Source: Pseudobutyrivibrio sp. (GTDB lineage Bacteria; Bacillota; Clostridia; Lachnospirales; Lachnospiraceae). From it: a DNA stretch of 64,000 nt. Position 1 is the stretch's first letter. Each line of letters opens with the position of its first letter. The notes beneath the pieces were generated by a model. The model was not told where the DNA came from, ran no database searches, and worked only from the letters and a program-made list of their open reading frames with translations. Shown piece by piece: positions 54,679 through 64,000 of this stretch. A program made the translations under genes and the position numbers. The DNA lies in the NCBI RefSeq assembly GCF_017471675.1, contig NZ_JAFUSK010000092.1:1-64000 (forward strand). The letters run 5' to 3'.

Positions 54679-54870
54679 CCGAGCAATATAAGATATCATT
54701 TGGCGGTCGTTTTGTAGGATGCTGATCTTTGGGTCCTGCGTAATGGGCACCTACGAATCGTGTCAGGGCAGGAATGCAGCAGCACTAAGTAGGACCGTTC
54801 ATCTGACGCGGGGTCGCCTGAGGGGAGTCCTACAGAGCGGCTACCAAATGATATCTAATAGATGGCTCGG
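54679..54870 (+). ncRNA. ffs: signal recognition particle RNA
   Basis: SRP RNA joins Ffh to target membrane proteins. The apical domain is clear: TCAGG (54763-54767), a stem capped by the GGAA tetraloop (54771-54774) and AGCAG (54778-54782) make the conserved symmetric loop that binds Ffh. Around it the flanks fold into a long rod, with GTAGGA/TCCTAC, AGATATCATTTGG (54691-54703) paired perfectly with CCAAATGATATCT (54844-54856), and CCGAGC/GCTCGG at the base. The last pair is followed by TATTTTTATAT, so the base stem may double as terminator. Ends are estimated. Confidence 0.85.
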
Positions 54871-54899
54871 TATTTTTATATAAGTAAAAGGATTAAATT

Positions 54900-55661
54900 A
54901 TGGGCGCACAGGATAGAACAGAAAGAGTATTAAGAGATATGCACGTGTTGTTTTCTAAGGCACAGCCTTATGAGGGTAGCACCAGAAATGTCATTGTGGA
55001 TAAAAATGCCATGATGGATTTACTCAAAGAACTAAATGAGTGCATGTACGATATGATGGAGGAGCATGAGCTTACCGTCAAAAGTCGTGATAAAGCCAAC
55101 CGTGAGATGCAAAAGCAGGGTGATGATATTGTATTCGAAGCAACTAGAAAAGCCGAGGATATCTATGCAGCATCTTTAATGTATACCGATAATGCTTTGG
55201 ATTCTATTCAGAAAATCATCAAGGAATCTCAGGAATCTATTGCAAAGATTTATGAAGAGGCCAATAAAAAAATAAAAGAAGAAACAAAGTCCGTAAAAAC
55301 CAACCAGTTAGAGCTAAAGAGTCATTTAAATGATTTGATAGATACACAAAAATACTTAAGACTCATTGATGAGGAAAATATGCGTATCCGTAAGGAAAAG
55401 GCTGAGGGCACCACAGAGGAATTTGATGATGCCCCAAAATACGCAGCACCGGAAATCAGAATTGATAAGGATTACTTTGCTAGAGCTGGTCTAGAAATAG
55501 ATGAAGATTTAGACCAACCTACAGGAGATATTGATGAAGAGAACACCATCTCTTCAGAAGATTTAGATGCAGAATATTTTAAATGGCAGGAGGAAGAATC
55601 TGCAGAGGAAAAGAAACCAGGTAAAAAAGGACTTTCAAGTCTTTTTGGATTAAAACACTAA
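54900..55661 (+). CDS. coiled-coil protein of unknown function
   Basis: I do not recognise a specific family. The 253-residue soluble protein has a long charged helix (about residues 25-165, e.g. DIVFEATRKAEDIYAASL), reminiscent of DivIVA-like or ATPase stalk proteins, then an acidic tail with KWQEEESAEEKK and a C-terminal KKGLSSLFGLKH. A weak AAAAGGA box precedes the ATG, 30 bases after the SRP RNA. It lies 14 bases before the hydratase gene. A cell-envelope or division role is only a guess. Confidence 0.8.
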   Translation: MGAQDRTERVLRDMHVLFSKAQPYEGSTRNVIVDKNAMMDLLKELNECMYDMMEEHELTVKSRDKANREMQKQGDDIVFEATRKAEDIYAASLMYTDNALDSIQKIIKESQESIAKIYEEANKKIKEETKSVKTNQLELKSHLNDLIDTQKYLRLIDEENMRIRKEKAEGTTEEFDDAPKYAAPEIRIDKDYFARAGLEIDEDLDQPTGDIDEENTISSEDLDAEYFKWQEEESAEEKKPGKKGLSSLFGLKH

Positions 55662-55675
55662 AAGGAGAATAAAGG

Positions 55676-57961
55676 ATGAAGCTTTACAACAACGGAGTGT
55701 ACTTAATTAACGGTAGCCAAATTGTGGAAGATGGCCCAGAGGCTATTGCAAAGATTAAGGCTACAGTAGGCAAAGAAGTAACTAAAGACGCCGCTCACAA
55801 GGAAACAATGGCATATGGCATTTTAGCTAACCATAATGTTTCAGGTAACATGGACCACCTGCAGATTAAGTTTGATAAGTTGATCAGTCATGATATCACT
55901 TACGTAGGTATTATTCAGACTGCAAGGGCTTCAGGCCTTGAAAAATTCCCTATTCCTTACTGTCTTACTAACTGCCACAATTCACTTTGTGCCGTAGGTG
56001 GTACTATCAACGAGGATGACCACATGTTTGGTCTTACTTGCGCAAAGAAGTATGGCGGTATTTATGTTCCACCACATCAGGCAGTTATTCATCAGTTTGC
56101 CCGTGAAATGATGGCAGGTGGCGGAAAGATGCTTTTAGGTTCTGATTCTCACACTAGATACGGCGCCTTAGGTACCATGGCAATGGGCGAAGGTGGACCA
56201 GAGCTTGTTAAGCAGCTTCTCAATCAGACTTATGATATTTCAATGCCGGGAGTTATCGGTGTTTATATGACAGGAACACCTAGAAAGGGCGTAGGTCCTC
56301 AGGACGTGGCTCTTGCTATTATCGGCGAAATTTTCGATAAGGGTTATGTTAAGAACAAGGTAATGGAGTTCGTTGGACCAGGCGTTGCCAATCTTTCTAT
56401 GGACTTTAGAATTGGCGTAGATGTTATGACTACGGAAACAACTTGCTTAAGTTCAATCTGGACTACCGATTCAAAGACAGAAGAATTTTACGAGATTCAT
56501 GGTCGTAAGGAAGAATACAAAGAACTTAACCCAGGTGAAGTGGCATATTACGATGGAATGATAGAGATTAATCTTGATGAGATTAAGCCTATGATTGCAA
56601 TGCCATTCCATCCAAGCAACACATATACAATCGAAGAATTAAACGCAAATCTTATGGATATCCTTGATGACTGTGAGAAGCGTGCTAAGGTTTCACTTGA
56701 TGGACAAGTAGAATTCTCACTTAAGGATAAGGTTAGAAATGGTAAGTTATATGTAGACCAAGGTATCATCGCAGGCTGTGCAGGCGGTGGATTTGAGAAT
56801 ATTTGTGATGCAGCAGATATTCTTCGTGGCACAAGCATTGGACCAGATGAATTTACACTTTCAGTTTATCCAGCATCTACTCCAATTTACATGGAGCTTG
56901 TTAAGAATGGTGCCGTAGCAGACCTTATGAGTACAGGTGCTATCGTTAAGACAGCATTCTGCGGACCATGCTTTGGCGCAGGAGATACACCATCTAACAA
57001 TGGTTTCTCTATCCGTCACTCTACAAGAAACTTCCCTAATAGAGAAGGTTCTAAGCTTCAAAATGGTCAGATTGCATCTGTTGCACTTATGGATGCACGT
57101 TCAATTGCAGCAACAGCAGCAAATAAGGGATATCTCACAGCAGCAACAGATATTGATGTTGATTATACAAAGCCAAAATACTATTTTGATGGCAGAATAT
57201 ATGCAAACCGTGTGTTTGATTCTAAGGGTGTTGCAGAACCTGAGACAGAGATTCATTTTGGGCCAAACATTAAGGATTGGCCAAAGATGAGCCCTCTACC
57301 TGAAAACTTATTCCTTCAGGTTGTATCAGAGATTCATGATCCTGTTACAACAACAGATGAGCTTATTCCATCAGGAGAAACATCATCATATCGTTCTAAT
57401 CCACTTGGCCTTGCAGAGTTTACATTATCTCGTAAGGATCCTGAATACGTGGGACGTGCTAAGAATATTCAGAAGGCTCAAAAGGCATTAGAGGCTGGTG
57501 AGTGCGCAGGTGAGGCTGTTCCAGAGCTTAAGAAGATTGTGCATAAGGTGAAAGAAACCTATCCAGATGTTAATCACGATAACTTTGGCGTAGGAAGCAC
57601 AATTTTCGCTGTTAAGCCAGGTGATGGTTCTGCAAGAGAGCAGGCAGCATCTTGCCAAAAGGTATTAGGTGGATGGGCCAATATTGCCAATGAATATGCC
57701 ACAAAGAGATATCGCTCAAACCTTATTAACTGGGGTATGCTTCCATTTGTAATCCCTGAGGGAGAGCTTCCATTTAAGAACCTTGATTATTTATTTATTC
57801 CAGGTATTAAGGATGCTGTTGTTAACAAGGATGACACAATTAAGGCGTATGTTGTAAAGGAAGAAGGCCTTAAGGAATTCACCATGACTCTTGGAGAGCT
57901 TACAGATGATGAGAGAGAGATAATTCTCAAGGGCTGCTTAATTAATTACAATAGACAATAA
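55676..57961 (+). CDS. aconitase-family hydratase (YbhJ-like)
   Basis: The 761-residue protein is an aconitase-fold hydratase with [12 protein letters not shown] (near residue 156), the first cluster Cys in [11 protein letters not shown] (near 366), and [12 protein letters not shown] (near 430) supplying the other two [4Fe-4S] ligands. The C-terminal domain includes a swivelling part with [16 protein letters not shown] (near 670). It resembles the uncharacterised YbhJ group rather than citrate aconitase AcnA; the substrate cannot be told. AAGGAG precedes the ATG. Confidence 0.9.
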   Translation: MKLYNNGVYLINGSQIVEDGPEAIAKIKATVGKEVTKDAAHKETMAYGILANHNVSGNMDHLQIKFDKLISHDITYVGIIQTARASGLEKFPIPYCLTNCHNSLCAVGGTINEDDHMFGLTCAKKYGGIYVPPHQAVIHQFAREMMAGGGKMLLGSDSHTRYGALGTMAMGEGGPELVKQLLNQTYDISMPGVIGVYMTGTPRKGVGPQDVALAIIGEIFDKGYVKNKVMEFVGPGVANLSMDFRIGVDVMTTETTCLSSIWTTDSKTEEFYEIHGRKEEYKELNPGEVAYYDGMIEINLDEIKPMIAMPFHPSNTYTIEELNANLMDILDDCEKRAKVSLDGQVEFSLKDKVRNGKLYVDQGIIAGCAGGGFENICDAADILRGTSIGPDEFTLSVYPASTPIYMELVKNGAVADLMSTGAIVKTAFCGPCFGAGDTPSNNGFSIRHSTRNFPNREGSKLQNGQIASVALMDARSIAATAANKGYLTAATDIDVDYTKPKYYFDGRIYANRVFDSKGVAEPETEIHFGPNIKDWPKMSPLPENLFLQVVSEIHDPVTTTDELIPSGETSSYRSNPLGLAEFTLSRKDPEYVGRAKNIQKAQKALEAGECAGEAVPELKKIVHKVKETYPDVNHDNFGVGSTIFAVKPGDGSAREQAASCQKVLGGWANIANEYATKRYRSNLINWGMLPFVIPEGELPFKNLDYLFIPGIKDAVVNKDDTIKAYVVKEEGLKEFTMTLGELTDDEREIILKGCLINYNRQ

Positions 57962-57978
57962 AGCTGGGGGATAAAAAA

Positions 57979-59295
57979 ATGCCAGAGGAAAACGAAAAGC
58001 TAGAAAGAAGACAATTTAGGAAAAAGCTAGGAAGCTATGTATTTGCTGCTTGTGTAGTAATTCTATTTTACTTCTTACTTAGGAATGGCAGAAGTGTATC
58101 CACGGCATTAGACCATTTTAATAAAGTAATACAGCCAATCTTCATAGGATTTGTCATGGCATTTTTGATGAATCCTATGATGGGCTTTTTTGAAAAAAGA
58201 TTTCAAAAGATATTTGCAAGAGTATGCAAAACAGAAGTTGGTGCTAAAAAGGGCAATAGAGCTTTATCAACCATATTGGCATTAATAATATTTGTTGGCA
58301 TACTGGTATTTATTATTGGCAGTATTGTTCCTAATTTGACAAGTACAATAATATATTTAGCTAACCATATTGAAGAGCAGATTGCAGCTGTTTTAGATTG
58401 GTGTAATGTAATTACCAAGGGAAATTATGAAGAAGCCCTTATGAAGGCAAAAGACAATAATATTGGTGATTTAGTAGATCAAGGACTGGCTTTTGTTGAC
58501 CAATACATTGATTACGACGAAACGGATATGATGTCTGTGGTAACAACCAGTGTCCTATCTGTAGGAAAGTTTGTAGTTAATATTATTATTGGAATGTTTG
58601 TATCTGTTTATGTGCTTTTGTCAAAGGAAACCTTTAAAGCACAGACAAAAAAACTTGTATGCGGAATATTTGTACCTAAGTATTCCAATATAATTTTGGA
58701 AATCAGCAGAAAATCAGGTGATATATTCTATGGATTTATTATTGGTAAGATAATAGATTCAGCTATTATTGGTGCAATTTGCTATATTGGCTGTCTGATT
58801 ATGAGTATGCCATATCCTGTGCTTGTATCTGTTATTGTAGGCGTTACAAATATAGTACCAGTATTTGGTCCATATATAGGTGCTGTTCCAACGGTAATTA
58901 TCATATTCCTTACTGAGCCAATGAAGGGAATATATTTCTTAATATTCATTCTGATATTGCAGCAGATTGATGGAAACTTAATCGGTCCAAAGATTCTTGG
59001 GGATTCAACAGGAATTTCATCTTTCTGGGTAGTGTTTGCTGTAGTAGTAGGTGCAGGCTTCTTTGGCGTAGGTGGAATGATTGTAGCAGTTCCAATAGTT
59101 GCAATTGTTTATTACATAATCAGCAGAATATCTGATTATTTGGTTGAAAAACGAGACTTACCAAAGGATACCAGTGAGTACATCCTAATGGATTATATTG
59201 ACCTTGATACAAATGAGCTTATTAAGCATCAAGAGAATGTTTCAAAAAGAAAAACTCATTTTTCATTGAATTCGATGAAGCATAAGAAAAAATAA
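57979..59295 (+). CDS. AI-2E family transporter (UPF0118 permease)
   Basis: AI-2E family permeases are integral membrane proteins implicated in autoinducer or ion export. The 438-residue protein has paired N-terminal helices (about residues 17-60), a helix near 95-115, a cytoplasmic stretch, and a cluster of helices from about 210 to 395 with SVIVGVTNIVPVFGPYIGA and QQIDGNLIGPKILGDSTGI (each a family mark). It follows the hydratase by 17 bases and ends in a basic tail. Substrate unknown. Confidence 0.92.
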   Translation: MPEENEKLERRQFRKKLGSYVFAACVVILFYFLLRNGRSVSTALDHFNKVIQPIFIGFVMAFLMNPMMGFFEKRFQKIFARVCKTEVGAKKGNRALSTILALIIFVGILVFIIGSIVPNLTSTIIYLANHIEEQIAAVLDWCNVITKGNYEEALMKAKDNNIGDLVDQGLAFVDQYIDYDETDMMSVVTTSVLSVGKFVVNIIIGMFVSVYVLLSKETFKAQTKKLVCGIFVPKYSNIILEISRKSGDIFYGFIIGKIIDSAIIGAICYIGCLIMSMPYPVLVSVIVGVTNIVPVFGPYIGAVPTVIIIFLTEPMKGIYFLIFILILQQIDGNLIGPKILGDSTGISSFWVVFAVVVGAGFFGVGGMIVAVPIVAIVYYIISRISDYLVEKRDLPKDTSEYILMDYIDLDTNELIKHQENVSKRKTHFSLNSMKHKKK

Positions 59296-59300
59296 TTCTC

Positions 59301-59330
59301 AAAAACCAGGATTTTTTGTCCTGGTTTTTT
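59301..59330 (+). terminator. terminator after the permease gene
   Basis: AAAAACCAGGA (59301-59311) pairs with TCCTGGTTTTTT (59319-59330), with the loop TTTTTTG. Confidence 0.9.
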
Positions 59331-59397
59331 GATTTTAGAACCGACGTATGTTAAAATTTCTATTAATTATAAGTATGTAATTTTGGAGAATAATTCT

Positions 59398-62151
59398 GTG
59401 GAAAAAATGGAGTATCGTACTAGGATTGAAGAGATGAAAAATCTCGTATCAAAAAATAAATTCGCTGATGCAATGAATGTGGCTGAAACCATTAATTGGC
59501 GAAAAATTCATAATATTAATGATCTAATTGCAGGAAGTGAGTCTTATGAAGCAGCTGGAAAAATAGACGAGGCTAGAGATTTGCTTCTTCTTGCTCATGA
59601 ACGTTCCCCTATAGGAAGAATGATACTGTACAAGCTTTGCATGATTTCTATTAAGCTAAAAGAAATCGATGAGGCTCAGGAGTATTATAACGAGTTCGTT
59701 CAAATTGCACCTCACGACAGTCTTAAATATATTCTCAAGTATAATATTAATGTTGCTAAAGGCGCTGATACAACCACTCTTATCAAAATCCTTGAACAGC
59801 TTAAGGATAATGATTTCATCGAGGAGTGGGCTTATGAGCTTGCTTATCTTTATCACAAGACAAACCAGGCAGACAAGTGTATAGCTTTATGTGACGAAAT
59901 AATCCTTTGGTTTGGCGATGGACCAGTGGTAGAAAGAGCATTAGAGCTAAAGATGCTGTATCAGCCACTTGATAAGTCTCAAGAGGATAAATACCGTAAC
60001 CTTAGGCAAAAGAAGGATGGTATCACAGAAATCACACCAAAAGCAGTGGTAGATTCCAGCAACATTGTCCCAAATGTAAAAGCTATCCCACTTCCAGAGG
60101 GACCAGAGCGTTTTGATACTATCAATTTGCAGGCTGAAATCAAAAAGAATATTGATGAGATTATGAAGGCAACAGATGCAGGAGAAGTATCTGAAAATAT
60201 GGATGCCATAAAGAATCTTGTTGAGGAAATACCATATCTTCAAGTTTCTGAGGATGAAGTAGAAGAAGAGACAGAGACTTTTTCAGTAAATGATACCTTC
60301 CAGCAATATCTTGAAGAGGGCTATGATGGACAGATTAGCCTTAGATTAGCTGACGAAAGCAGAGAGACTGAAGAACAGATTGAAGGTCAAATGACCATAG
60401 AGGATGTTTTGGCTGAATGGGAAAAGACTAAGCGTGCAGCAGAGGCTGCTATGGAGGATGCCAAAACAAAAGAGCTTGAAAGTGCCAGAACAAGAGCACT
60501 ACGTGAAGCAAACAATGTGCTTAATCGCTTAGAGGGCGTAATGTCTAAGTTAGATGCAGGTGTAAGCTCACAAGAATTATTAAAGGAAGAATATCTCTCA
60601 TCTACAAATCAAACTGAGGCTCCTGTAATTGAGGAATCTTCAGTTGCAATTGATGAGAATGCTTTAGAAGAAGACTCAGTAGATGCAGAGGAAGTGGTAG
60701 AGGAGCAAATAACAGATACAGTAGAAGAACCTATAGTAAAGCCTGATAATGAGCCTGCAGGACGAGTAGGCTTTGCAATTCCAAAGCTATCTACCGATGG
60801 TTTACAGGAAGGATTAGTTGATATCCCTGTTATATCAGCTGAGGAAGCAGCCCTTTCAGCAGCAGGAACAGTTGCAGCAGCATCTATAATGCGTGCTGTT
60901 GATGATGTGGAAGATGTTACACCTAGCTGGCAGCCTCCAACACTTAATATTGAAAAGGAATCTAAGGAAGCTCAAGAAGCAGAAAATCAAGAAGATGTTG
61001 ATTTAAAAGAAGCTTCTCAGATGATTGCAGATGTTAATAGCCTATTGCAAAAGGAAATAGATAGGCTAATTACAGATGATAATGATACACCATCTGATGA
61101 GCAGCCAGAAATATATACGGAAGAAGGCGCTGCTAATGAGCCTATTAGCGGGCCTTTCAGTGAACCAGTAGAGATTACTGAAGAAGAAGGAAGCACTTAT
61201 GTCTATGATGATTTTGAGCTTCCTCCAATCGAGCTACCACAGGATATACTTGAAGAGGTAATGTCAAAATCTACAGTTGTAGATGAAGTTGAAAAAATGC
61301 CACAGGTGGAAACACCACAGGAACCAATAGAATTTGCAGAGCCAGTGGAGGTAGAAGAGCAATTGCCACCACAAGAGCCTGAAATCAGCCAGGATTCAAA
61401 TAGATTTATCGATATTGACGAGGATGATTTATCAGTATTTTCTTACTTCCTACCTATAGGAGGTATGAAAGCTAATATTAAAAAGGTTATTGAAGGTGCA
61501 GCAGAGCACATGAGCAATCCAAAGGACAATGGCGGAAGTATTGTTATCGTTGGTGAGCCAGGCTCTGGCAAGACTCAAATGGCCACAAGTATTATCAAGG
61601 TTCTTCAGAAAAAAACAGGTTATCCAAAGGGCGGTATCGGTAAGATTTCAGGAGAAAAACTTAACGAGAAGGACATCCAAAGATTATATGCCAAGATTCA
61701 GGGTGGCTGCCTAATCATCGAAACTGCAGGTGGCATTTCTAAGGAGACAGCGGTTACATTATCACTTCTCATGGAATCAGATAATACTGGTACAATCATA
61801 ATTATTGAGGATAATAAAAAGGGAATCGACAAGGCATTAATGAAAGATGGTTCATTTGCTAAGCGATTTACTGAGAAGATAGTTATACCAGTATTTTCAA
61901 TTGATGAATTAGTATCTTTTGCCAAGACATACGCATTGGAAGCTGGTTGTACAATTGATGATATGGGAATACTTGCACTTTACAACCGTATCAATCTAAT
62001 TGGTCGCTATGACCATGTAACTACAATCAAAGAAGTTGCAGAGATTATGGATGATGCCATTGAAAAATCTACAAGGGGTGGCTTTTTCAATAAGCCTAAA
62101 TATGATAAAAATGGCAATATCATTCTAAAAGAGAAGGATTTTGATAAATAA
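59398..62151 (+). CDS. TPR-acidic linker-AAA+ ATPase protein
   Basis: The start is a GTG at 59398, nine bases after GGAG; an ATG at 59407 is 18 bases away. The 917-residue protein has a TPR-like N-terminal section (about residues 1-190), a 480-residue very acidic, Pro/Ala-rich linker, and a C-terminal AAA+ domain of about 240 residues with GEPGSGKTQMATSI (Walker A), GGCLIIETAGG (Walker B region), IIIIEDN and KRF (possible arginine finger), similar in outline to CbbX-type ATPases. No membrane segment is seen. I know of no assigned function. It lies 22 bases before glgB. Confidence 0.82.
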   Translation: MEKMEYRTRIEEMKNLVSKNKFADAMNVAETINWRKIHNINDLIAGSESYEAAGKIDEARDLLLLAHERSPIGRMILYKLCMISIKLKEIDEAQEYYNEFVQIAPHDSLKYILKYNINVAKGADTTTLIKILEQLKDNDFIEEWAYELAYLYHKTNQADKCIALCDEIILWFGDGPVVERALELKMLYQPLDKSQEDKYRNLRQKKDGITEITPKAVVDSSNIVPNVKAIPLPEGPERFDTINLQAEIKKNIDEIMKATDAGEVSENMDAIKNLVEEIPYLQVSEDEVEEETETFSVNDTFQQYLEEGYDGQISLRLADESRETEEQIEGQMTIEDVLAEWEKTKRAAEAAMEDAKTKELESARTRALREANNVLNRLEGVMSKLDAGVSSQELLKEEYLSSTNQTEAPVIEESSVAIDENALEEDSVDAEEVVEEQITDTVEEPIVKPDNEPAGRVGFAIPKLSTDGLQEGLVDIPVISAEEAALSAAGTVAAASIMRAVDDVEDVTPSWQPPTLNIEKESKEAQEAENQEDVDLKEASQMIADVNSLLQKEIDRLITDDNDTPSDEQPEIYTEEGAANEPISGPFSEPVEITEEEGSTYVYDDFELPPIELPQDILEEVMSKSTVVDEVEKMPQVETPQEPIEFAEPVEVEEQLPPQEPEISQDSNRFIDIDEDDLSVFSYFLPIGGMKANIKKVIEGAAEHMSNPKDNGGSIVIVGEPGSGKTQMATSIIKVLQKKTGYPKGGIGKISGEKLNEKDIQRLYAKIQGGCLIIETAGGISKETAVTLSLLMESDNTGTIIIIEDNKKGIDKALMKDGSFAKRFTEKIVIPVFSIDELVSFAKTYALEAGCTIDDMGILALYNRINLIGRYDHVTTIKEVAEIMDDAIEKSTRGGFFNKPKYDKNGNIILKEKDFDK

Positions 62152-62173
62152 ATATAAAAGGGGATAGTAGTAT

Positions 62174-64000
62174 ATGAGCAATTTTACAGATTTAGATGCA
62201 TATTTGTTTGGACAAGGAACACATTATGATATCTATAAAAAGCTTGGTGCCCACAAGGGTAAGCAGGGAAAAGAAACAGGAGTATATTTTGATGTTTGGG
62301 CACCACACGCAGCTAGTGTAGCCGTTATAGGTGAGTTTAACGGTTGGGATGAGAATCGCAATTTTATGCATAGAGTGGAGCCAGCTGAGCAAGGTATATT
62401 CGAGACATTTATACCAGAAGCGCAAGAAGGTCAATTGTACAAATTTTTGATATACACAGAGGATGGTAAAAAGCTTTACAAGGCTGATCCTTATGCAACA
62501 TACGCTGAAATCAGACCAGGCACTGCATCTCGTATTTACGATATTACTAAGTTTAAATGGACTGATCAGACCTGGATGAAACAAAGAAAAGCAACTAAGA
62601 ACTTCTGGGAGCAGCCAATGGCTATTTATGAGGTGCACCCAGGTTCATGGAAGCGCCATCCAAGGCCAGAAAATGATGGTTTTTACAGCTACAAAGAATT
62701 TGCTCATAGCCTAACAGAATATGTGCTTGATATGGGTTACACCCATGTTGAGCTTATGGGAATCTCTGAGTATCCATTTGATGGATCTTGGGGATATCAG
62801 GTAACAGGCTACTATGCACCAACATCTAGATATGGTACGCCTGACGATTTTATGTATCTTGTTAATTACCTGCACAAGAATGGAATAGGTGTAATCTTAG
62901 ATTGGGTTCCAGCTCATTTTCCTAGGGATGCACATGGCCTTGCAGATTTTGATGGAAGACCTCTTTACGAGTATGCAGACCCACGTAAGGGCGAGCATCC
63001 TGATTGGGGCACTAAGATTTTCAATTATGGCAAGGCAGAAGTTAAGAATTTCCTAATCGGAAGTGCATTGCAATGGGTAGAACAATATCATATTGACGGT
63101 CTTAGGGTAGATGCTGTGGCATCTATGTTGTATTTAGATTATGGTAAAAAGCCAGGACAGTGGGTGCCAAATGAACACGGCGGCAATGAAAATCTTGAAG
63201 CAATCGAGTTCTTCAAGCATATTAATACTCTTATAAGAGGCCGTAATCCAGGTGCTGTAATGATAGCAGAGGAATCCACAGCATGGCCAAAGATAACTGG
63301 TGATGTTGAAGATGGAGGCCTGAATTTCTCTTACAAGTGGAACATGGGATGGATGCATGATTTCATTGATTACATGAAGTTAGATCCATACTTTAGAAAA
63401 GATAATCATAACAGAATGACATTTGCAATGAGCTACAATGAGGCAGAGCGATATATTTTAGTTCTAAGTCATGATGAAGTGGTACATCTTAAAGGCTCAA
63501 TGCTTGCAAAGATGCCAGGTCTGGAAGTAGATAAATATAAAAATCTTATGGCAGGATATGCATTTATGATGGGGCATCCTGGTAAGAAGCTTTTATTCAT
63601 GGGTCAGGAGTTTGCACAAGGTACAGAATGGAGCGAAGCAAGAGAGCTAGATTGGTATGTTTTAGATAATCCAAACCACCGTCACGTAGCCAGAATGTTT
63701 AAGGAACTTTTGACCATATACAGAAATTATCCTGCAATGTACGAGCAGGATGTATCATGGGCAGGCTTTGAATGGATTAATGCCAATGATAACTATAGGA
63801 GCATTTTCAGCTTTGTTCGCAAATCAAAGAATGGAAAAAATAACATTTTATTTGTAATTAACATGACACCTATGAGATATGATGATTACAAAGTAGGTGT
63901 ACCTGAAAATAGAAAATGTAAGCTTCTTTTAGACAGTGAAAGCAAAGAATTTGGTGGAGATGGCGGCACTATAAAAGAAAGCTATACACCAAGCAAAGAA
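62174..64000 (+). CDS. glgB: 1,4-alpha-glucan branching enzyme, 3' end cut by window
   Basis: GlgB adds alpha-1,6 branches to glycogen. The open frame of 609 codons runs past the window end. It has the N-terminal CBM48 (VYFDVWAPHAASVAVIGEF in two parts), the GH13 catalytic core with ILDWVPAHFP, GLRVDAVASMLY (nucleophile Asp), MIAEESTAWP (acid/base Glu) and LSHDEVVHLKG, and the FMGQEFAQGTEWSEARELDW segment. GGGGATAG precedes the ATG. Family enzymes are about 620-650 residues, so only the tail is missing. Confidence 0.95.
   Translation, partial: MSNFTDLDAYLFGQGTHYDIYKKLGAHKGKQGKETGVYFDVWAPHAASVAVIGEFNGWDENRNFMHRVEPAEQGIFETFIPEAQEGQLYKFLIYTEDGKKLYKADPYATYAEIRPGTASRIYDITKFKWTDQTWMKQRKATKNFWEQPMAIYEVHPGSWKRHPRPENDGFYSYKEFAHSLTEYVLDMGYTHVELMGISEYPFDGSWGYQVTGYYAPTSRYGTPDDFMYLVNYLHKNGIGVILDWVPAHFPRDAHGLADFDGRPLYEYADPRKGEHPDWGTKIFNYGKAEVKNFLIGSALQWVEQYHIDGLRVDAVASMLYLDYGKKPGQWVPNEHGGNENLEAIEFFKHINTLIRGRNPGAVMIAEESTAWPKITGDVEDGGLNFSYKWNMGWMHDFIDYMKLDPYFRKDNHNRMTFAMSYNEAERYILVLSHDEVVHLKGSMLAKMPGLEVDKYKNLMAGYAFMMGHPGKKLLFMGQEFAQGTEWSEARELDWYVLDNPNHRHVARMFKELLTIYRNYPAMYEQDVSWAGFEWINANDNYRSIFSFVRKSKNGKNNILFVINMTPMRYDDYKVGVPENRKCKLLLDSESKEFGGDGGTIKESYTPSKE

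Noticed and set aside
62192..62638. Minus-strand frame opposite the start of glgB
   Set aside because: The plus strand here encodes the CBM48 part of GlgB, which extends without a stop to the window end.
1..64000. CRISPR arrays, insertion sequences or prophage genes
   Set aside because: No regularly spaced repeats, transposase, integrase or phage structural genes are visible anywhere in the window.

Overview
The window looks like the chromosomal replication-origin region of an AT-rich, low-GC Gram-positive bacterium, most likely a Lachnospiraceae member of the Butyrivibrio/Pseudobutyrivibrio type. This rests on the Firmicute gene order on both sides of dnaA, two parS sites matching the Bacillus consensus, a bacterial SRP RNA, the presence of DUF3881 and DUF4446 proteins, a yybP-ykoY manganese riboswitch ahead of mntP, and the AT-rich codon use. 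Genes left of about 27.4 kb are nearly all on the minus strand and genes right of 27.9 kb nearly all on the plus strand, as expected for two replichores leaving oriC.

Left arm, outermost to innermost: rpsF-ssb-rpsR; a sirtuin, a DUF212 membrane protein and the Bacillus-like block rsmI-trmN6-yaaT-holB-yaaR-(guanylate kinase-like)-yaaO-type decarboxylase; a mobA-like gene convergent with a type IV AbiE-like toxin-antitoxin pair; an unrecognised 170-residue protein; a D-Ala-D-Ala carboxypeptidase divergent from trmB; tRNA-Lys; a two-gene CheC plus membrane-anchored acidic protein module; tRNA-Arg; then DUF3881-DUF4446-parB-parA, parS sites, a coiled-coil protein at the place where Bacillus has noc, and rsmG-mnmG-mnmE-khpB-yidC-yidD-rnpA-rpmH.

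Centre: oriC lies between rpmH and dnaA, with six perfect DnaA boxes, and looser boxes follow dnaA. Right arm: dnaA-dnaN-rlbA-recF-gyrB-gyrA, tRNA-Ser and tRNA-Cys, tyrS, a PAP2 phosphatase, a manganese riboswitch with mntP and a CaCA antiporter, a zinc-ribbon protein, metG, a structured intergenic element, then tatD-rsmA-GGDEF protein-YhgE/Pip-small membrane protein-YhgE/Pip. After this come a GH13 amylase, a GNAT acetyltransferase, an NrdG-type radical SAM activase, tadA, SRP RNA, a coiled-coil protein, an aconitase-family hydratase, an AI-2E family permease, a TPR/acidic/AAA+ protein and a glgB that runs off the end.

Most of the window is conserved housekeeping DNA. The best candidates for something little described are: the CheC-like phosphatase paired with a membrane protein ending in a FliM/FliY-like CheY-binding peptide; the translationally coupled GGDEF-YhgE-small TM-YhgE operon; the AbiE pair whose toxin half lacks a visible nucleotidyltransferase active site; the coiled-coil gene bracketed by parS-like sites; the alternative-pairing RNA element between metG and tatD; and an inverted repeat straddling the -10 box of the SRP RNA promoter.
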